Shown: in pieces, positions 1 to 7,882 of the stretch
Position numbering within the stretch: position 1 is the stretch's first letter
Layout of the letters: the number at the start of each line of letters is the position of its first letter
Origin: Hyphomicrobiales bacterium
GTDB lineage: Bacteria; Pseudomonadota; Alphaproteobacteria; Rhizobiales; Rhizobiaceae
Reading direction: 5' to 3'
DNA: 35,672 nt
Assembly (NCBI GenBank): GCA_024225445.1
Contig: JAAEMP010000389.1
Coordinates: 1-35,672 of the forward strand
The notes under the pieces: model-generated
Database searches by the model: none
What the model saw: only the letters and a program-made list of their open reading frames with translations
Told to the model about the DNA's origin: nothing
Made by a program: the position numbers and the translations under genes

Positions 1-47
1 AATGAAAACAAGATAAAGAAAGAAGCGTCAACGCCCTCACTGGCTTT

Positions 48-368
48 TCACCCCGGGTGGAAAATTCTTCCAATCGCTGGTGAATATCCTGTTTTGCCAC
101 CGGAATGGGAGATAGCAATTGTGGGGAAGTAACGGGACACAAGTATGCGCCAGATGGTCATTTTGCAGTTGTGAGCAAGAGCGATCAAAGTCCATTTGTT
201 TTTAACATTTTCGATGCCGCGCAGATGGAATCGGGCAAAGCCTAAAACCGATTTGATGATACCGAAAACGGGTTCGACGGTATCAATACAGATCCGACAG
301 GCTGCTAGACGTTGGTCCGACTTTCGAGGGGCTACAACCTGTCCAGAGGCAAGCTCAGTGCCGCACAA
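48..368 (-). pseudogene. IS1182-type DDE transposase, C-terminal remnant
   Basis: A 106-codon minus-strand frame carries, at about 155-296, a stretch reading VEPVFGIIKS, then FHLRGIENV, then a W...ALAHN segment. This pattern is characteristic of the C-terminal end of IS1182-family transposases (the region around the final catalytic Glu, as in VEPVFGxIK). The rest of the roughly 450-residue enzyme, including the first catalytic Asp residues, is absent: the next gene's stop lies at 374, where the 5' part of the transposase should be. The last 30 or so residues no longer resemble the family. It is best read as a dead fragment of an insertion sequence that once lay beside the glutamate-synthase-like operon. 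I see no terminal inverted repeats. No function is expected. Confidence 0.7.
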
Positions 369-373
369 TGGCG

Positions 374-2920
374 TTAGTTAATGGGTCCTGATCCTGAGGA
401 TTCGGGTTTTTTTCCCGGTACCGGGATACCGGTCGCCTGCGCGGTTACCAATGTTATCGAACGCAAGTCTTCGGGTTCAATATTGTGAACATCGGTCTTT
501 CCCGTGCAGCGGGCCATGATTGATGCTTCGGAGGTAATGGACCTCAAATACAAAGAAACGGCTTCAGTGCGTTCCTTTTCGTGGGTATCACCTTCAAAAG
601 CAAAATCACTATTCTCAACCCGGCCACCCAGGGCGAACCCCAATGCAGCACCCAAAACAACGCCATTGGCACCCAGACCAATCAATTTCGCCAGATCGGT
701 ACCAGAGCGAATTCCGCCATAATATAGAATTTCAATATCCTCTTCCCTGTTCATAGTCCTTAACAGACGAAGGGTATCACGAATGACAGAAAAGTCGGGT
801 TTGCCGGTCAGTTCAGGCCAAGCGTCATTGCCGGGGCATCCATTCAGCAAAAGAACATCAAATTGATGTTCCAGTGCGAATGGAACGGCTTTTTTCAAGT
901 CATTTTTGCCAACAGCCAGTCCGATGCACTGGTCTTTCGACATGGAGGGAATCTCAAATTCAACAAACTCCCCATCTTGAACGAATATCACTCCAGATGC
1001 ATTATCCGAGATATCGTCATTGTCCAAATTGACCAGTTGTAACCAGGCAAGCTGATCGTTCAAAGGCTGGTGGCCGATATAGGCGCTGCCATGCTCGGCC
1101 AGTCCTGCACCCAGAGCGCGACGAATTTCAACCGGTGCATCATCGAATCCAGCGGCTAACAACGGAGAACTGAGATTGATCCGTCCGGCAATCCGTGTCT
1201 TCACATTGCAGGGGTCGCGGTATGGATCTATGACAAGTCGGGATAGATTGGCGGGCAGGAATATCAGGTCGTCCAGTGACGGGAGATGATCCTTGCTGAA
1301 AGGAACCTCGTGGGATTGCAATCGCTTGTCGAGAATGGCTTTTTGCGTCCTGGTGTCCGAGAGGTTGGCGCGAGCCATCATAAAGATATCCTCGCGACTT
1401 TGGACCGAATAATCAGCAGAGCCGGTTTCAGCGTCACAGCGATAGCATCTAGCTGCTTCTGAACGCAGGGCCACTTCGTTGTAGGTGGTTTCAATCTCCG
1501 GGAACTCTACCGGATTATCACCAAGACCGCTGAATTCCTGATGATGCCGATTGAATATTTCCCAATCCGGATCCTGCGCAACAGGGACCCGGCAGGTGCG
1601 ATGGGGAGTGCGATAGGGAAGGGGGTCGGTGTCCCCGCCAAGGAAAGCTTTGATATAATATGCGGCCCGGTGTCCATGGTGCATGGCCATGACAATGGTT
1701 GAGCCGCCGAAGGCACCATCACCGGCAGCAAATACCTCTGGATCATCTGTTCGCATACTATCCCAATCCGTACGGACACGATCCCGATCCATTATTCCAT
1801 TTTCTTCCAGGCTGGTGCACCTGGCTTTTTGACCGACGGCGACGATCACCAAACCGCCGGTCACATGGTGTTCACTGCCCGCAATATCGACAGGGCGACG
1901 GCGGCCATCTTCATCGAGCTCTCCAAGCTCTGTTCTGATGCAATTTATTCCGAATTTATTGTTGTCCTCGGTTACTGCCACCGGCTGAACATTGTATACA
2001 ATTTCTATACCTTCCGCTATTGCGCCTTCCAGTTCTTCCTGGCGTGCCGGGATTTCTCCCGGACCGCGGCGATAGAGGACTTTGACCCGCTTGCAACCGG
2101 GCAAACGCCTTGCCGCACGGCAGGCATCCATGGCGACATCTCCGCCGCCGATCACCAAAACCGATTCCGGCATGTCGGGACGTTCGCCACCGTTGATCCG
2201 GCGAAGAAAATCAACCCCGTTGACAATTCGCGCGTCACCCACATCAAGAGCAGGCATGGATTTACCCTGCCATGCCCCGATTGAAAGAAGGACGGCATCG
2301 TGCCTGGTTTTCAATTCTTCCAGTGTCACCTCCCGTCCTAATGCGCATGACAAATGAACCTTGATACCAGGACAACGAGCGCTCAGGCGGTCCAGATCCT
2401 GCTGGATGATGCCGTTTGGCAGGCGGAAGGTCGGGATTCCCCAAACCATCATTCCGCCCAAACGGTCCGTCTGTTCGTAGACATGAACCTCAAACCCGGC
2501 TTCAGCCAGGTCTTTGGCCGCGGTCAGTCCCGCCGGTCCACCACCAACGATCCCGATGGTTTCTTTTTCGCTGACCTTGATGGTTGTGGGTACAAAATTC
2601 GGACCAAGTTCGTCCATGATGTAGCGTTTGATGTTGCGGATCGCGACTGGACCATCGCTTTCGGTGCGGCGACAAGCCGTTTCGCAGGGGGCATCGCAAA
2701 CGCGACCGCAAATGGAACTGAACGGATTGGTTGCGGTAATCGCCTCGAAAGCCTCCTGCATTCTGCCCTCCCAAGCATAGGCAATATAGGACGGCGCATC
2801 GGTGCCTATCGGACATGCAACCTGACAAGGAGCAGGAACGAAATGGATGTCCCCGGTATCATCCGCGAATGCCGCAGGAGTGTCACCCGGGGCGACCCGG
2901 TCGTAATCGTATATACTCAT
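374..2920 (-). CDS. GltD-like NADPH/FAD/Fe-S oxidoreductase fused to a degenerate glutamate-synthase FMN-type domain
   Basis: An 848-residue protein in two parts. Residues about 7-520 resemble glutamate synthase small subunit (GltD) and related electron-transfer flavoproteins: cysteines at 32, 36, 71, 75, 79 and 83 suit two [4Fe-4S] clusters, GGGPAGL near 126 binds FAD, GGGDVAMDA near 260 binds NADPH, and AAGDGAFGG near 400 is the second FAD motif. A CYRC pair is near 492. Residues about 545-840 resemble the FMN-binding synthase domain (LDDLIFLPANLSRLV start; GGIRSGTDLAKLIGLGA near 735; MARCTGKTDVHNIEPEDL near the end) but much of the middle is divergent and the [3Fe-4S] cysteines are missing. 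The start at 2920 is preferred over an upstream codon at 2974: it lies 1 base after the preceding stop and has GAGG 9 bases upstream. It probably supplies electrons to the two genes before it. The fused second half may be a structural partner domain. Confidence 0.85.
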   Translation of the reverse strand: MSIYDYDRVAPGDTPAAFADDTGDIHFVPAPCQVACPIGTDAPSYIAYAWEGRMQEAFEAITATNPFSSICGRVCDAPCETACRRTESDGPVAIRNIKRYIMDELGPNFVPTTIKVSEKETIGIVGGGPAGLTAAKDLAEAGFEVHVYEQTDRLGGMMVWGIPTFRLPNGIIQQDLDRLSARCPGIKVHLSCALGREVTLEELKTRHDAVLLSIGAWQGKSMPALDVGDARIVNGVDFLRRINGGERPDMPESVLVIGGGDVAMDACRAARRLPGCKRVKVLYRRGPGEIPARQEELEGAIAEGIEIVYNVQPVAVTEDNNKFGINCIRTELGELDEDGRRRPVDIAGSEHHVTGGLVIVAVGQKARCTSLEENGIMDRDRVRTDWDSMRTDDPEVFAAGDGAFGGSTIVMAMHHGHRAAYYIKAFLGGDTDPLPYRTPHRTCRVPVAQDPDWEIFNRHHQEFSGLGDNPVEFPEIETTYNEVALRSEAARCYRCDAETGSADYSVQSREDIFMMARANLSDTRTQKAILDKRLQSHEVPFSKDHLPSLDDLIFLPANLSRLVIDPYRDPCNVKTRIAGRINLSSPLLAAGFDDAPVEIRRALGAGLAEHGSAYIGHQPLNDQLAWLQLVNLDNDDISDNASGVIFVQDGEFVEFEIPSMSKDQCIGLAVGKNDLKKAVPFALEHQFDVLLLNGCPGNDAWPELTGKPDFSVIRDTLRLLRTMNREEDIEILYYGGIRSGTDLAKLIGLGANGVVLGAALGFALGGRVENSDFAFEGDTHEKERTEAVSLYLRSITSEASIMARCTGKTDVHNIEPEDLRSITLVTAQATGIPVPGKKPESSGSGPIN

Positions 2921-2921
2921 C

Positions 2922-4880
2922 CTACGAGACCTCACTCTGCAAGTTTCTGTTCGCGTTGCGGTCCGCCGGAACATAGGAAAGTCCGGTAATTCTCGCCGCC
3001 TCAGGTGTTAATGCCACAAGATCTTCGCGGCTGACTTTATGCACGTCATCATATCCCAGTCCTTCAGTGATGGCGGCTATTTGCCAGCGAAACGATTCAA
3101 GATAATGATGTATATTCAAAGCTTCAGCTGGAATATCATAGCGTTTCTCATGCTCCGGATTTTGGGTGGCAATTCCAACTACGCACTGGCCAACGTGACA
3201 CTGCAAACAGGAAATACATCCTCCCGCAATAAGTGCCGATGTGCCGACAGCAACCGCACTGGCTCCCAGCGCCAGGGCCTTGACGGCATCAACACCGGTC
3301 TTGATTCCACCCATGAGGACAATCGGCAATTCACCGGGAAGGCCGATTTCCTCGAGTGCGTCAACCGCTTCCTGAATGGCAGCCAGGGTAGGAATACCAA
3401 CAAATTCAAGAACTTCGTTGCCGGCTGCACCGGTTGATCCTTGAAGGCCATCAAGTGAAACATAGTCAAAACCATCTTTGCATGCGATCTTGATGTCATC
3501 GCGGACCCGGCCAGCCCCCAGTTTTACCGAAACGGGTACGCGGTATCCGGTCGCCTCGCGAAATTCCTCGATTTTGATAACCAAATCATCGGCACCCAGA
3601 ACATCGGGATGCCTGGAGGGTGAACGCAGGTCGATCCCGGCTGGTATGCCGCGAATACGGGCGATTTCCTCAGTTATCTTATTGGCCATCAACTGACCGC
3701 CAAGTCCTGGTTTGGCACCTTGGGAAATATATATTTCCAGGGCATCCGCCCGTTGCATATCATGAATTGACCAGCCCAAACGACCGGACAGGCATTGATA
3801 TATGAGTTGGTCTGCGGCGGCGCGCTGCTCGTCCATCATGCCGCCTTCACCAGTATTCTCCGATATACCCGAAAGGCGTGAAGCCGTTGCCAGAGCCAAT
3901 TTGGCAGACTTCGACAACGCGCCATAACTCATTGGCGCGATCATCACCGGCATACTCAGAGTGAGTGGTTTGGCTCCTGTGCGTCCGCCGATTTCCGTTT
4001 GCAAATTAACCCGGTCCAGCACGTTCTGGTCAGCTGGCATTTCGCTTATATTTTTCCTGAAGGCAATATCGGAAAAATGCGGCAGTGGACGGCTGGTACC
4101 GTAGCCGCGAATTCGGTAACGCCCGATCTGTGCTTTGACATGGATGTCTTCCTGAACCTTTGTGTTCCAGTAGTCGACATCTCCGCTTGCCTCAAAAAAT
4201 GGAATGCTGCGAATACGCGGCTCTTCTCGCGAATATCGCAGTTGCTTGCCCGCATTGGTGATTTTCTGGAACTTGCCATTAAAGGAAACTGAATACCGGT
4301 CGAGCAATTCGCGGATTTCATCCAGTTCGGCTTCAGCCAGATCGGTCAACTCAGCATCCGTCCCAAGTGAGGTAATACTGCCACCGACGAATATTTCACC
4401 GCCAGTCATGTTCTGGCCAACCTGCTCGCCGGAATCACCCAAAATAATGATTCTGCCGCCATACATTATATAACCGGCCATAAAATTGGCGTTTCCACCG
4501 CATAACAGCGTCCCGGACTTCATTACCTGACCTGCGCGGGAACCGACATTGCCATGTACAATGATCTCCGCCCCGCGATTTGCCTCTCCGGCGATGGCGC
4601 TGGCGTTGCCACGCACGACTACCGATCCACCCAACATGTTATCGGCCAGTCCCCAACCGACATTGTTGTCGACCTCGAAATGGGCGTTATCTGTTAATCC
4701 CGCACAAAAATAGCCGGCAGACCCGCGAATCCTGACGTTGATATCCTGTGTTAACCCGACGCCGATGTGATGTTTGGCATCGGGGTTGAGGATTTCAACA
4801 TCCTCGCCTGCAGCACCTGCTGTGCGAATTAGCTCATTGGCTTCGCGAACTGAAATATTGGCTAGGTCGAACGTTGCCAT
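2922..4880 (-). CDS. Fused GXGXG-domain plus FMN/Fe-S glutamate-synthase-like protein (GlxC-GlxD fusion)
   Basis: 652 residues. About 1-190 form the right-handed beta-helix GXGXG domain of the glutamate synthase large subunit (repeated GG/GN turns such as MLGGSVVVRGNA, GAEIIVHGNVGSRAG, YIMYGGRIIILGDSGEQVG). About 240-640 form the FMN-dependent synthase domain (MIAPMSYGALS, TGEGGM, GQLMANKITEEIA, VSVKLGAG, MGGIKTGVDAVKALALGA). Cys555-x5-Cys561-x4-Cys566 matches the [3Fe-4S] spacing of GltB. In most relatives (MgsB/MgsC of N-methylglutamate synthase, GlxC/GlxD of rhizobia) these are two proteins, as they are in the second cluster of this window at 20175-22434. The gene overlaps the amidotransferase upstream by 19 bases and abuts the GltD-like gene downstream. 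Together they rebuild a GltB/GltD-like enzyme from separate chains. The true acceptor (2-oxoglutarate or another keto acid or amide) cannot be read from sequence. Confidence 0.9.
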   Translation of the reverse strand: MATFDLANISVREANELIRTAGAAGEDVEILNPDAKHHIGVGLTQDINVRIRGSAGYFCAGLTDNAHFEVDNNVGWGLADNMLGGSVVVRGNASAIAGEANRGAEIIVHGNVGSRAGQVMKSGTLLCGGNANFMAGYIMYGGRIIILGDSGEQVGQNMTGGEIFVGGSITSLGTDAELTDLAEAELDEIRELLDRYSVSFNGKFQKITNAGKQLRYSREEPRIRSIPFFEASGDVDYWNTKVQEDIHVKAQIGRYRIRGYGTSRPLPHFSDIAFRKNISEMPADQNVLDRVNLQTEIGGRTGAKPLTLSMPVMIAPMSYGALSKSAKLALATASRLSGISENTGEGGMMDEQRAAADQLIYQCLSGRLGWSIHDMQRADALEIYISQGAKPGLGGQLMANKITEEIARIRGIPAGIDLRSPSRHPDVLGADDLVIKIEEFREATGYRVPVSVKLGAGRVRDDIKIACKDGFDYVSLDGLQGSTGAAGNEVLEFVGIPTLAAIQEAVDALEEIGLPGELPIVLMGGIKTGVDAVKALALGASAVAVGTSALIAGGCISCLQCHVGQCVVGIATQNPEHEKRYDIPAEALNIHHYLESFRWQIAAITEGLGYDDVHKVSREDLVALTPEAARITGLSYVPADRNANRNLQSEVS

Positions 4881-5773
4881 GTGTCGAATGTTCCTGGACT
4901 TGGTTCAGAAGTATTTAGGGCGTGACCAGGAAACAGCCTGTTTAACGAGACTTCTTCGGATGCGATCGCAATCAGGTCGTCGCTTTCGAATTTCACCATC
5001 GGTTTTGCCGCCAGACGATCCTTGGCATAGCCGATTTCATCTTTTGTCGAGACAAGGAACGAAAAAGTCCCGTCAAGATCATCGATTGAGGAGCGCAGTG
5101 CATCTTTCAGGGCAATATTCTGTGATAACTTGTCGGCAAGGTAGACGGCAATCAGCTCACTGTCATTGTCTGTCCTGAATTCAAAACCGCGTTTTTCCAG
5201 ACGTCGACGCATCTTCCAGTAATTTGTAATCTGACCATTATGAACAATAGCTACATCAGCAAATCCGGTCGCCCAAAACGGGTGTGATGCTTCAGGCGCA
5301 ACATCAGATTCGGTAGCCAGACGGACATGACCAATGCCGTGGCTTCCGGTAAAATTCTTTATCGCATAAACATCATCGACATCATGGGCGCCACCCAGAT
5401 CCTTGATAATATCCAGACTTTCGCCAATCGACACAAGTTTTGCAGCGCTCTCCATTGCGTAAGCTAGTTTCTGAATGTCCCCGGAAAAACGAATTTTGAT
5501 GGAATATGTCGATCCGACCCGTTCTTCCTTCAACAATTCGGCCTGAAACTCGCCGAGAATATCTTGAATCCTGGAGATCGAAACATCGGCCTGTCCATTG
5601 TTTCCAACAAAAAAACGAAGCCGCAGACCTCCGGGTTCGCAAGCATGATAGAGTGCAAAACCGGTTGAATCCGGCCCCCGGTGCTGACAACCGTCAAGCA
5701 TGGAAATCAGCGCCTCGCCGACTTCTGCGTCGATTGACTTACCTTTATACATCACACCGGCGATGCCGCACAT
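4862..5773 (-). CDS. glxB: Class II glutamine amidotransferase, GlxB/MgsA family (module 1)
   Basis: 303 residues. The N-terminus MCGIAGVMY supplies Cys2, the N-terminal nucleophile of class II amidotransferases after Met removal. HRGPDSTGFALY, GHVRLATES and HNGQITNYW are the family's glutamine-binding motifs, and DNDSELIAVYLAD completes the site. The insert of about 70 residues between HRGPDSTG and GHVRLATES is typical of GlxB/MgsA proteins. It should release ammonia, or methylamine from gamma-glutamylmethylamide, for the synthase domain encoded next. It is first of three overlapping or abutting genes (19-base overlap with the next). The start has only a weak Shine-Dalgarno sequence. The protein is clearly paralogous to the one at 19252-20187 but divergent, so the two modules are old duplicates or separate acquisitions. 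Confidence 0.9.
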   Translation of the reverse strand: MCGIAGVMYKGKSIDAEVGEALISMLDGCQHRGPDSTGFALYHACEPGGLRLRFFVGNNGQADVSISRIQDILGEFQAELLKEERVGSTYSIKIRFSGDIQKLAYAMESAAKLVSIGESLDIIKDLGGAHDVDDVYAIKNFTGSHGIGHVRLATESDVAPEASHPFWATGFADVAIVHNGQITNYWKMRRRLEKRGFEFRTDNDSELIAVYLADKLSQNIALKDALRSSIDDLDGTFSFLVSTKDEIGYAKDRLAAKPMVKFESDDLIAIASEEVSLNRLFPGHALNTSEPSPGTFDTWQRST

Positions 5774-5819
5774 TAGCTTGATCCCAGAATAGAAATTTCA
5801 TTTAATCGCGCCTTTGAAA

Positions 5820-5857
5820 AATGCGCATAAGCACAACTATCAGAATAGTAGCGCATT
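5820..5857. promoter_or_regulatory. Nested inverted repeats upstream of module 1
   Basis: AATGCGC at 5820-5826 is matched by GCGCATT at 5851-5857. Inside lies ACTAT at 5836-5840 matched by ATAGT at 5845-5849. The centres of the two pairs differ by about 4 bases, so they are not one concentric hairpin. The site is 47-84 bases upstream of the minus-strand glxB-like start at 5773, in the 126-base gap after the XRE/cupin gene, and is a candidate operator for that regulator. No protein-binding evidence is visible. Confidence 0.4.
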
Positions 5858-5899
5858 ATCAATGAGAAGAATATTTTTTTACGCTAGTGAAAATAATTG

Positions 5900-6517
5900 T
5901 CATTTCTTACTATTTGTTGTGGGGTAGGAAATGACACTTAAAAAACGTATCGGCAGCTTCGTCAGTTTTTCGGGGCCGTGTGGGGCATCGGCGTCGAAAT
6001 ATAGTGAATCACCAGGTTTCAGATCATAAAGCTTATTGCCATGACGGTATTGCAACTCACCCTCGAGAATATGAAGAAACTCAACACCATCATGTTGGAA
6101 GGTTGGGAAGACATCTGAATCTTCGGTCAATGTGATGAGATAGGGTTCAACAGTGACAATACCGCCGACGGTATGACCCAGAAGGCGGTAATGGTGCCCG
6201 GCTCGCGTACCAAGACGTTCTATCTCAATTCCATGGCCCGCAGGGACAAAACTGACATCGCGCTGCTCTTCAAACTGGCGAAAAAGCGATGTAACGGGTA
6301 CATTCAGTGCTCCGGCAAGATTTTTCAGTGTTCCCAGGGAGGCGGAAGTCTGACCGTTTTCGATCTTCGACAACATACCTGGAGAGAGTTTGGCGAGTTT
6401 GGCAAGTTCTACGACTGTCATCTTCAGTCTGTTACGAAAACTCTTTACCTCCCTTCCGATCGCTGTCTCCAGGCTGGTATCGCGTTCTTTTTTCGTCGCA
6501 TGGGGATCTTGCTGCAT
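5900..6517 (-). CDS. XRE-family transcriptional regulator with cupin sensor domain
   Basis: 205 residues. An HTH_3 domain at about 18-80 (VVELAKLAKLSPGMLSKIENGQTSASLGTLKNLAGAL) is followed by a cupin_2 domain at about 120-198 (HDGVEFLHILEGELQYRHGNKLYDLKPGDSLYFDADAPHG), with the conserved G(X)5HxH-like pocket partly substituted. Regulators of this build (PuuR/SutR-like) bind a small ligand in the cupin and control the adjacent catabolic operon. It lies immediately upstream of, and on the same strand as, the glutamate-synthase-like operon (126-base gap), so it probably regulates that operon. The start at 6517 is ATG; the preceding bases carry a modest purine-rich site. Confidence 0.88.
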   Translation of the reverse strand: MQQDPHATKKERDTSLETAIGREVKSFRNRLKMTVVELAKLAKLSPGMLSKIENGQTSASLGTLKNLAGALNVPVTSLFRQFEEQRDVSFVPAGHGIEIERLGTRAGHHYRLLGHTVGGIVTVEPYLITLTEDSDVFPTFQHDGVEFLHILEGELQYRHGNKLYDLKPGDSLYFDADAPHGPEKLTKLPIRFLSVISYPTTNSKK

Positions 6518-6866
6518 GACGCTCCTATGCGTTTTGGATATGTTGTGGATTAGTAACTGGGTGCGCTAACTGTGCCATAAATTGATACTTATTCCAACAT
6601 CTTCCGGGTTACTGCAAACGGTATTTTTCCAGCTGTCGATACCAAATGATTGCCATACGCGGGTTTTCCCACATCGGGCATTTTGCCAGCAGTTTCTATT
6701 AACATTGCCTGATTGACAAGCCCAGACCGCCCAGGCCGGCTGGAAATTGGCACCGACAAATGATCTATGCGAATTTTGTGGTAAAATATTTTGGAATATC
6801 TGCTTACCGACCAATCATGCGCAAGCTAATCATCATCGCTAATGCACTAGTCATCCAGAGTTGAAA
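6518..6866. other. 349-base gap with no supported gene
   Basis: Between the XRE/cupin gene and the GlxA-type gene. The only open frame of note is an 82-codon minus-strand frame at 6566-6814, rich in Cys, Trp and Asn with no recognisable family and no good ribosome binding site, so I do not call it. The gap should hold the XRE gene promoter near its right-reading minus-strand end. I see no terminator hairpin or tRNA. Confidence 0.5.
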
Positions 6867-7805
6867 TCAGGCCCGCAGCTTCGACGGCGGAGTTCCGAAT
6901 TTCCTTGCAAACGAATGGGAAAAATGGGCTGAACTGGAAAACCCGGTAGCCAGAGCAATCTCGGTTATTGATATGGTCGATTTTTGCAGCAGATCCCGGG
7001 CCTTTTCGAGGCGCAGATCACGGTAAAAATCAATTGTTGACTGCTGAAGGTTTTCCTTGAACAACCGGTTTAACTGGCGACCGCTGATATTTGACTTTCT
7101 GGCCAATTGGCTCAGCGAAAGTGTATCAGCTATGTGGTCAGTCATCATTTCAATCGCCGAAATTACCCTGGCATTGGTGGTCTGGTATTGCTCTATCAGA
7201 CCCGCCCTTTGAGGACCGCTGGCCGGGCGGATTTGGGTGTGCATGAACCAGTCACTGACTTTTTGGGCAAAATTCGCGTTGTGATGATCACTGATAAGTG
7301 CATGCATCATGTCCAGGGGGGCAATTCCCCCGGCACATGTTGTTCTGTCCCGGTCAATCACGTATAACGTTTTCTCCAACATGATAAATGGAAACATTTC
7401 GGCAAGAATCCGTGCATGTTCCCAGTGCACCGTCATGCGTCGGCCTTTCATGACGCCGGCTTTTACCAATATCACCGGACCACCCGATACGCCACCTAAC
7501 CGAATCCCGCGGGAGCCGAGATGCCGTAACCATTGAAATAGCCGTTGATTATTGATTGCGAAGGGATCCCCACCTGCCACAACCAGAACAAGATCGAAAT
7601 CCGCTGTCTCTCCCAAATGGGTGTCAGCCTTGATAATTGCTCCATTCGAACTTACCGCATGTGCCTGTGAAATCGGGATATTGATGATCTGATAAAAAGA
7701 GTTTTTCAGCAACAGGTTGGAAGCTCTCAAGGGTTCCACGACGGATGCGTATGACATCATCGCGAAACCATCAACCAGCAGAATTCCAAGTTTAAAATTG
7801 TCCAT
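6867..7805 (-). CDS. GlxA-type AraC-family regulator (DJ-1/PfpI-like sensor plus AraC HTH)
   Basis: 312 residues. About 5-170 form a DJ-1/PfpI-like amidotransferase-fold sensor domain (LGILLVDGFAMMSYASVVEPLRASN, VLVVAGGDPF, MTVHWEHARILAEMFP, TTCAGGIAPLDMMHAL). About 215-312 form the AraC-type double helix-turn-helix (LSLSQLARKSNISGRQLNRLF and SITEIALATGFSSSAHFSHSFARKFGTPPSKLR). Relatives include GbdR (glycine betaine/dimethylglycine), CdhR (carnitine) and SouR (sarcosine) of Pseudomonas. It is divergent from soxB with 77 bases between, the usual arrangement for an activator and its target, so I infer a sarcosine- or dimethylglycine-responsive activator of the soxBDAG-fhs-folD operon. Confidence 0.9.
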   Translation of the reverse strand: MDNFKLGILLVDGFAMMSYASVVEPLRASNLLLKNSFYQIINIPISQAHAVSSNGAIIKADTHLGETADFDLVLVVAGGDPFAINNQRLFQWLRHLGSRGIRLGGVSGGPVILVKAGVMKGRRMTVHWEHARILAEMFPFIMLEKTLYVIDRDRTTCAGGIAPLDMMHALISDHHNANFAQKVSDWFMHTQIRPASGPQRAGLIEQYQTTNARVISAIEMMTDHIADTLSLSQLARKSNISGRQLNRLFKENLQQSTIDFYRDLRLEKARDLLQKSTISITEIALATGFSSSAHFSHSFARKFGTPPSKLRA

Positions 7806-7882
7806 TCTGCGATAATAGGCGTCTATTTATTGAAAGTCTAATATTGAAAAGTGGGTTTAAGTTCGCCTGACAAAGGAACCTC

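Noticed and set aside
6534-6555. GGAT repeated 11 bases apart before the XRE/cupin gene
   Set aside because: The heptamer does not match ATTGGTA and there is no third phased copy.
6566-6814. 82-codon minus-strand open frame in the gap before the GlxA-type gene
   Set aside because: Cys/Trp/Asn-rich with no family resemblance and no convincing ribosome site; likely non-coding.
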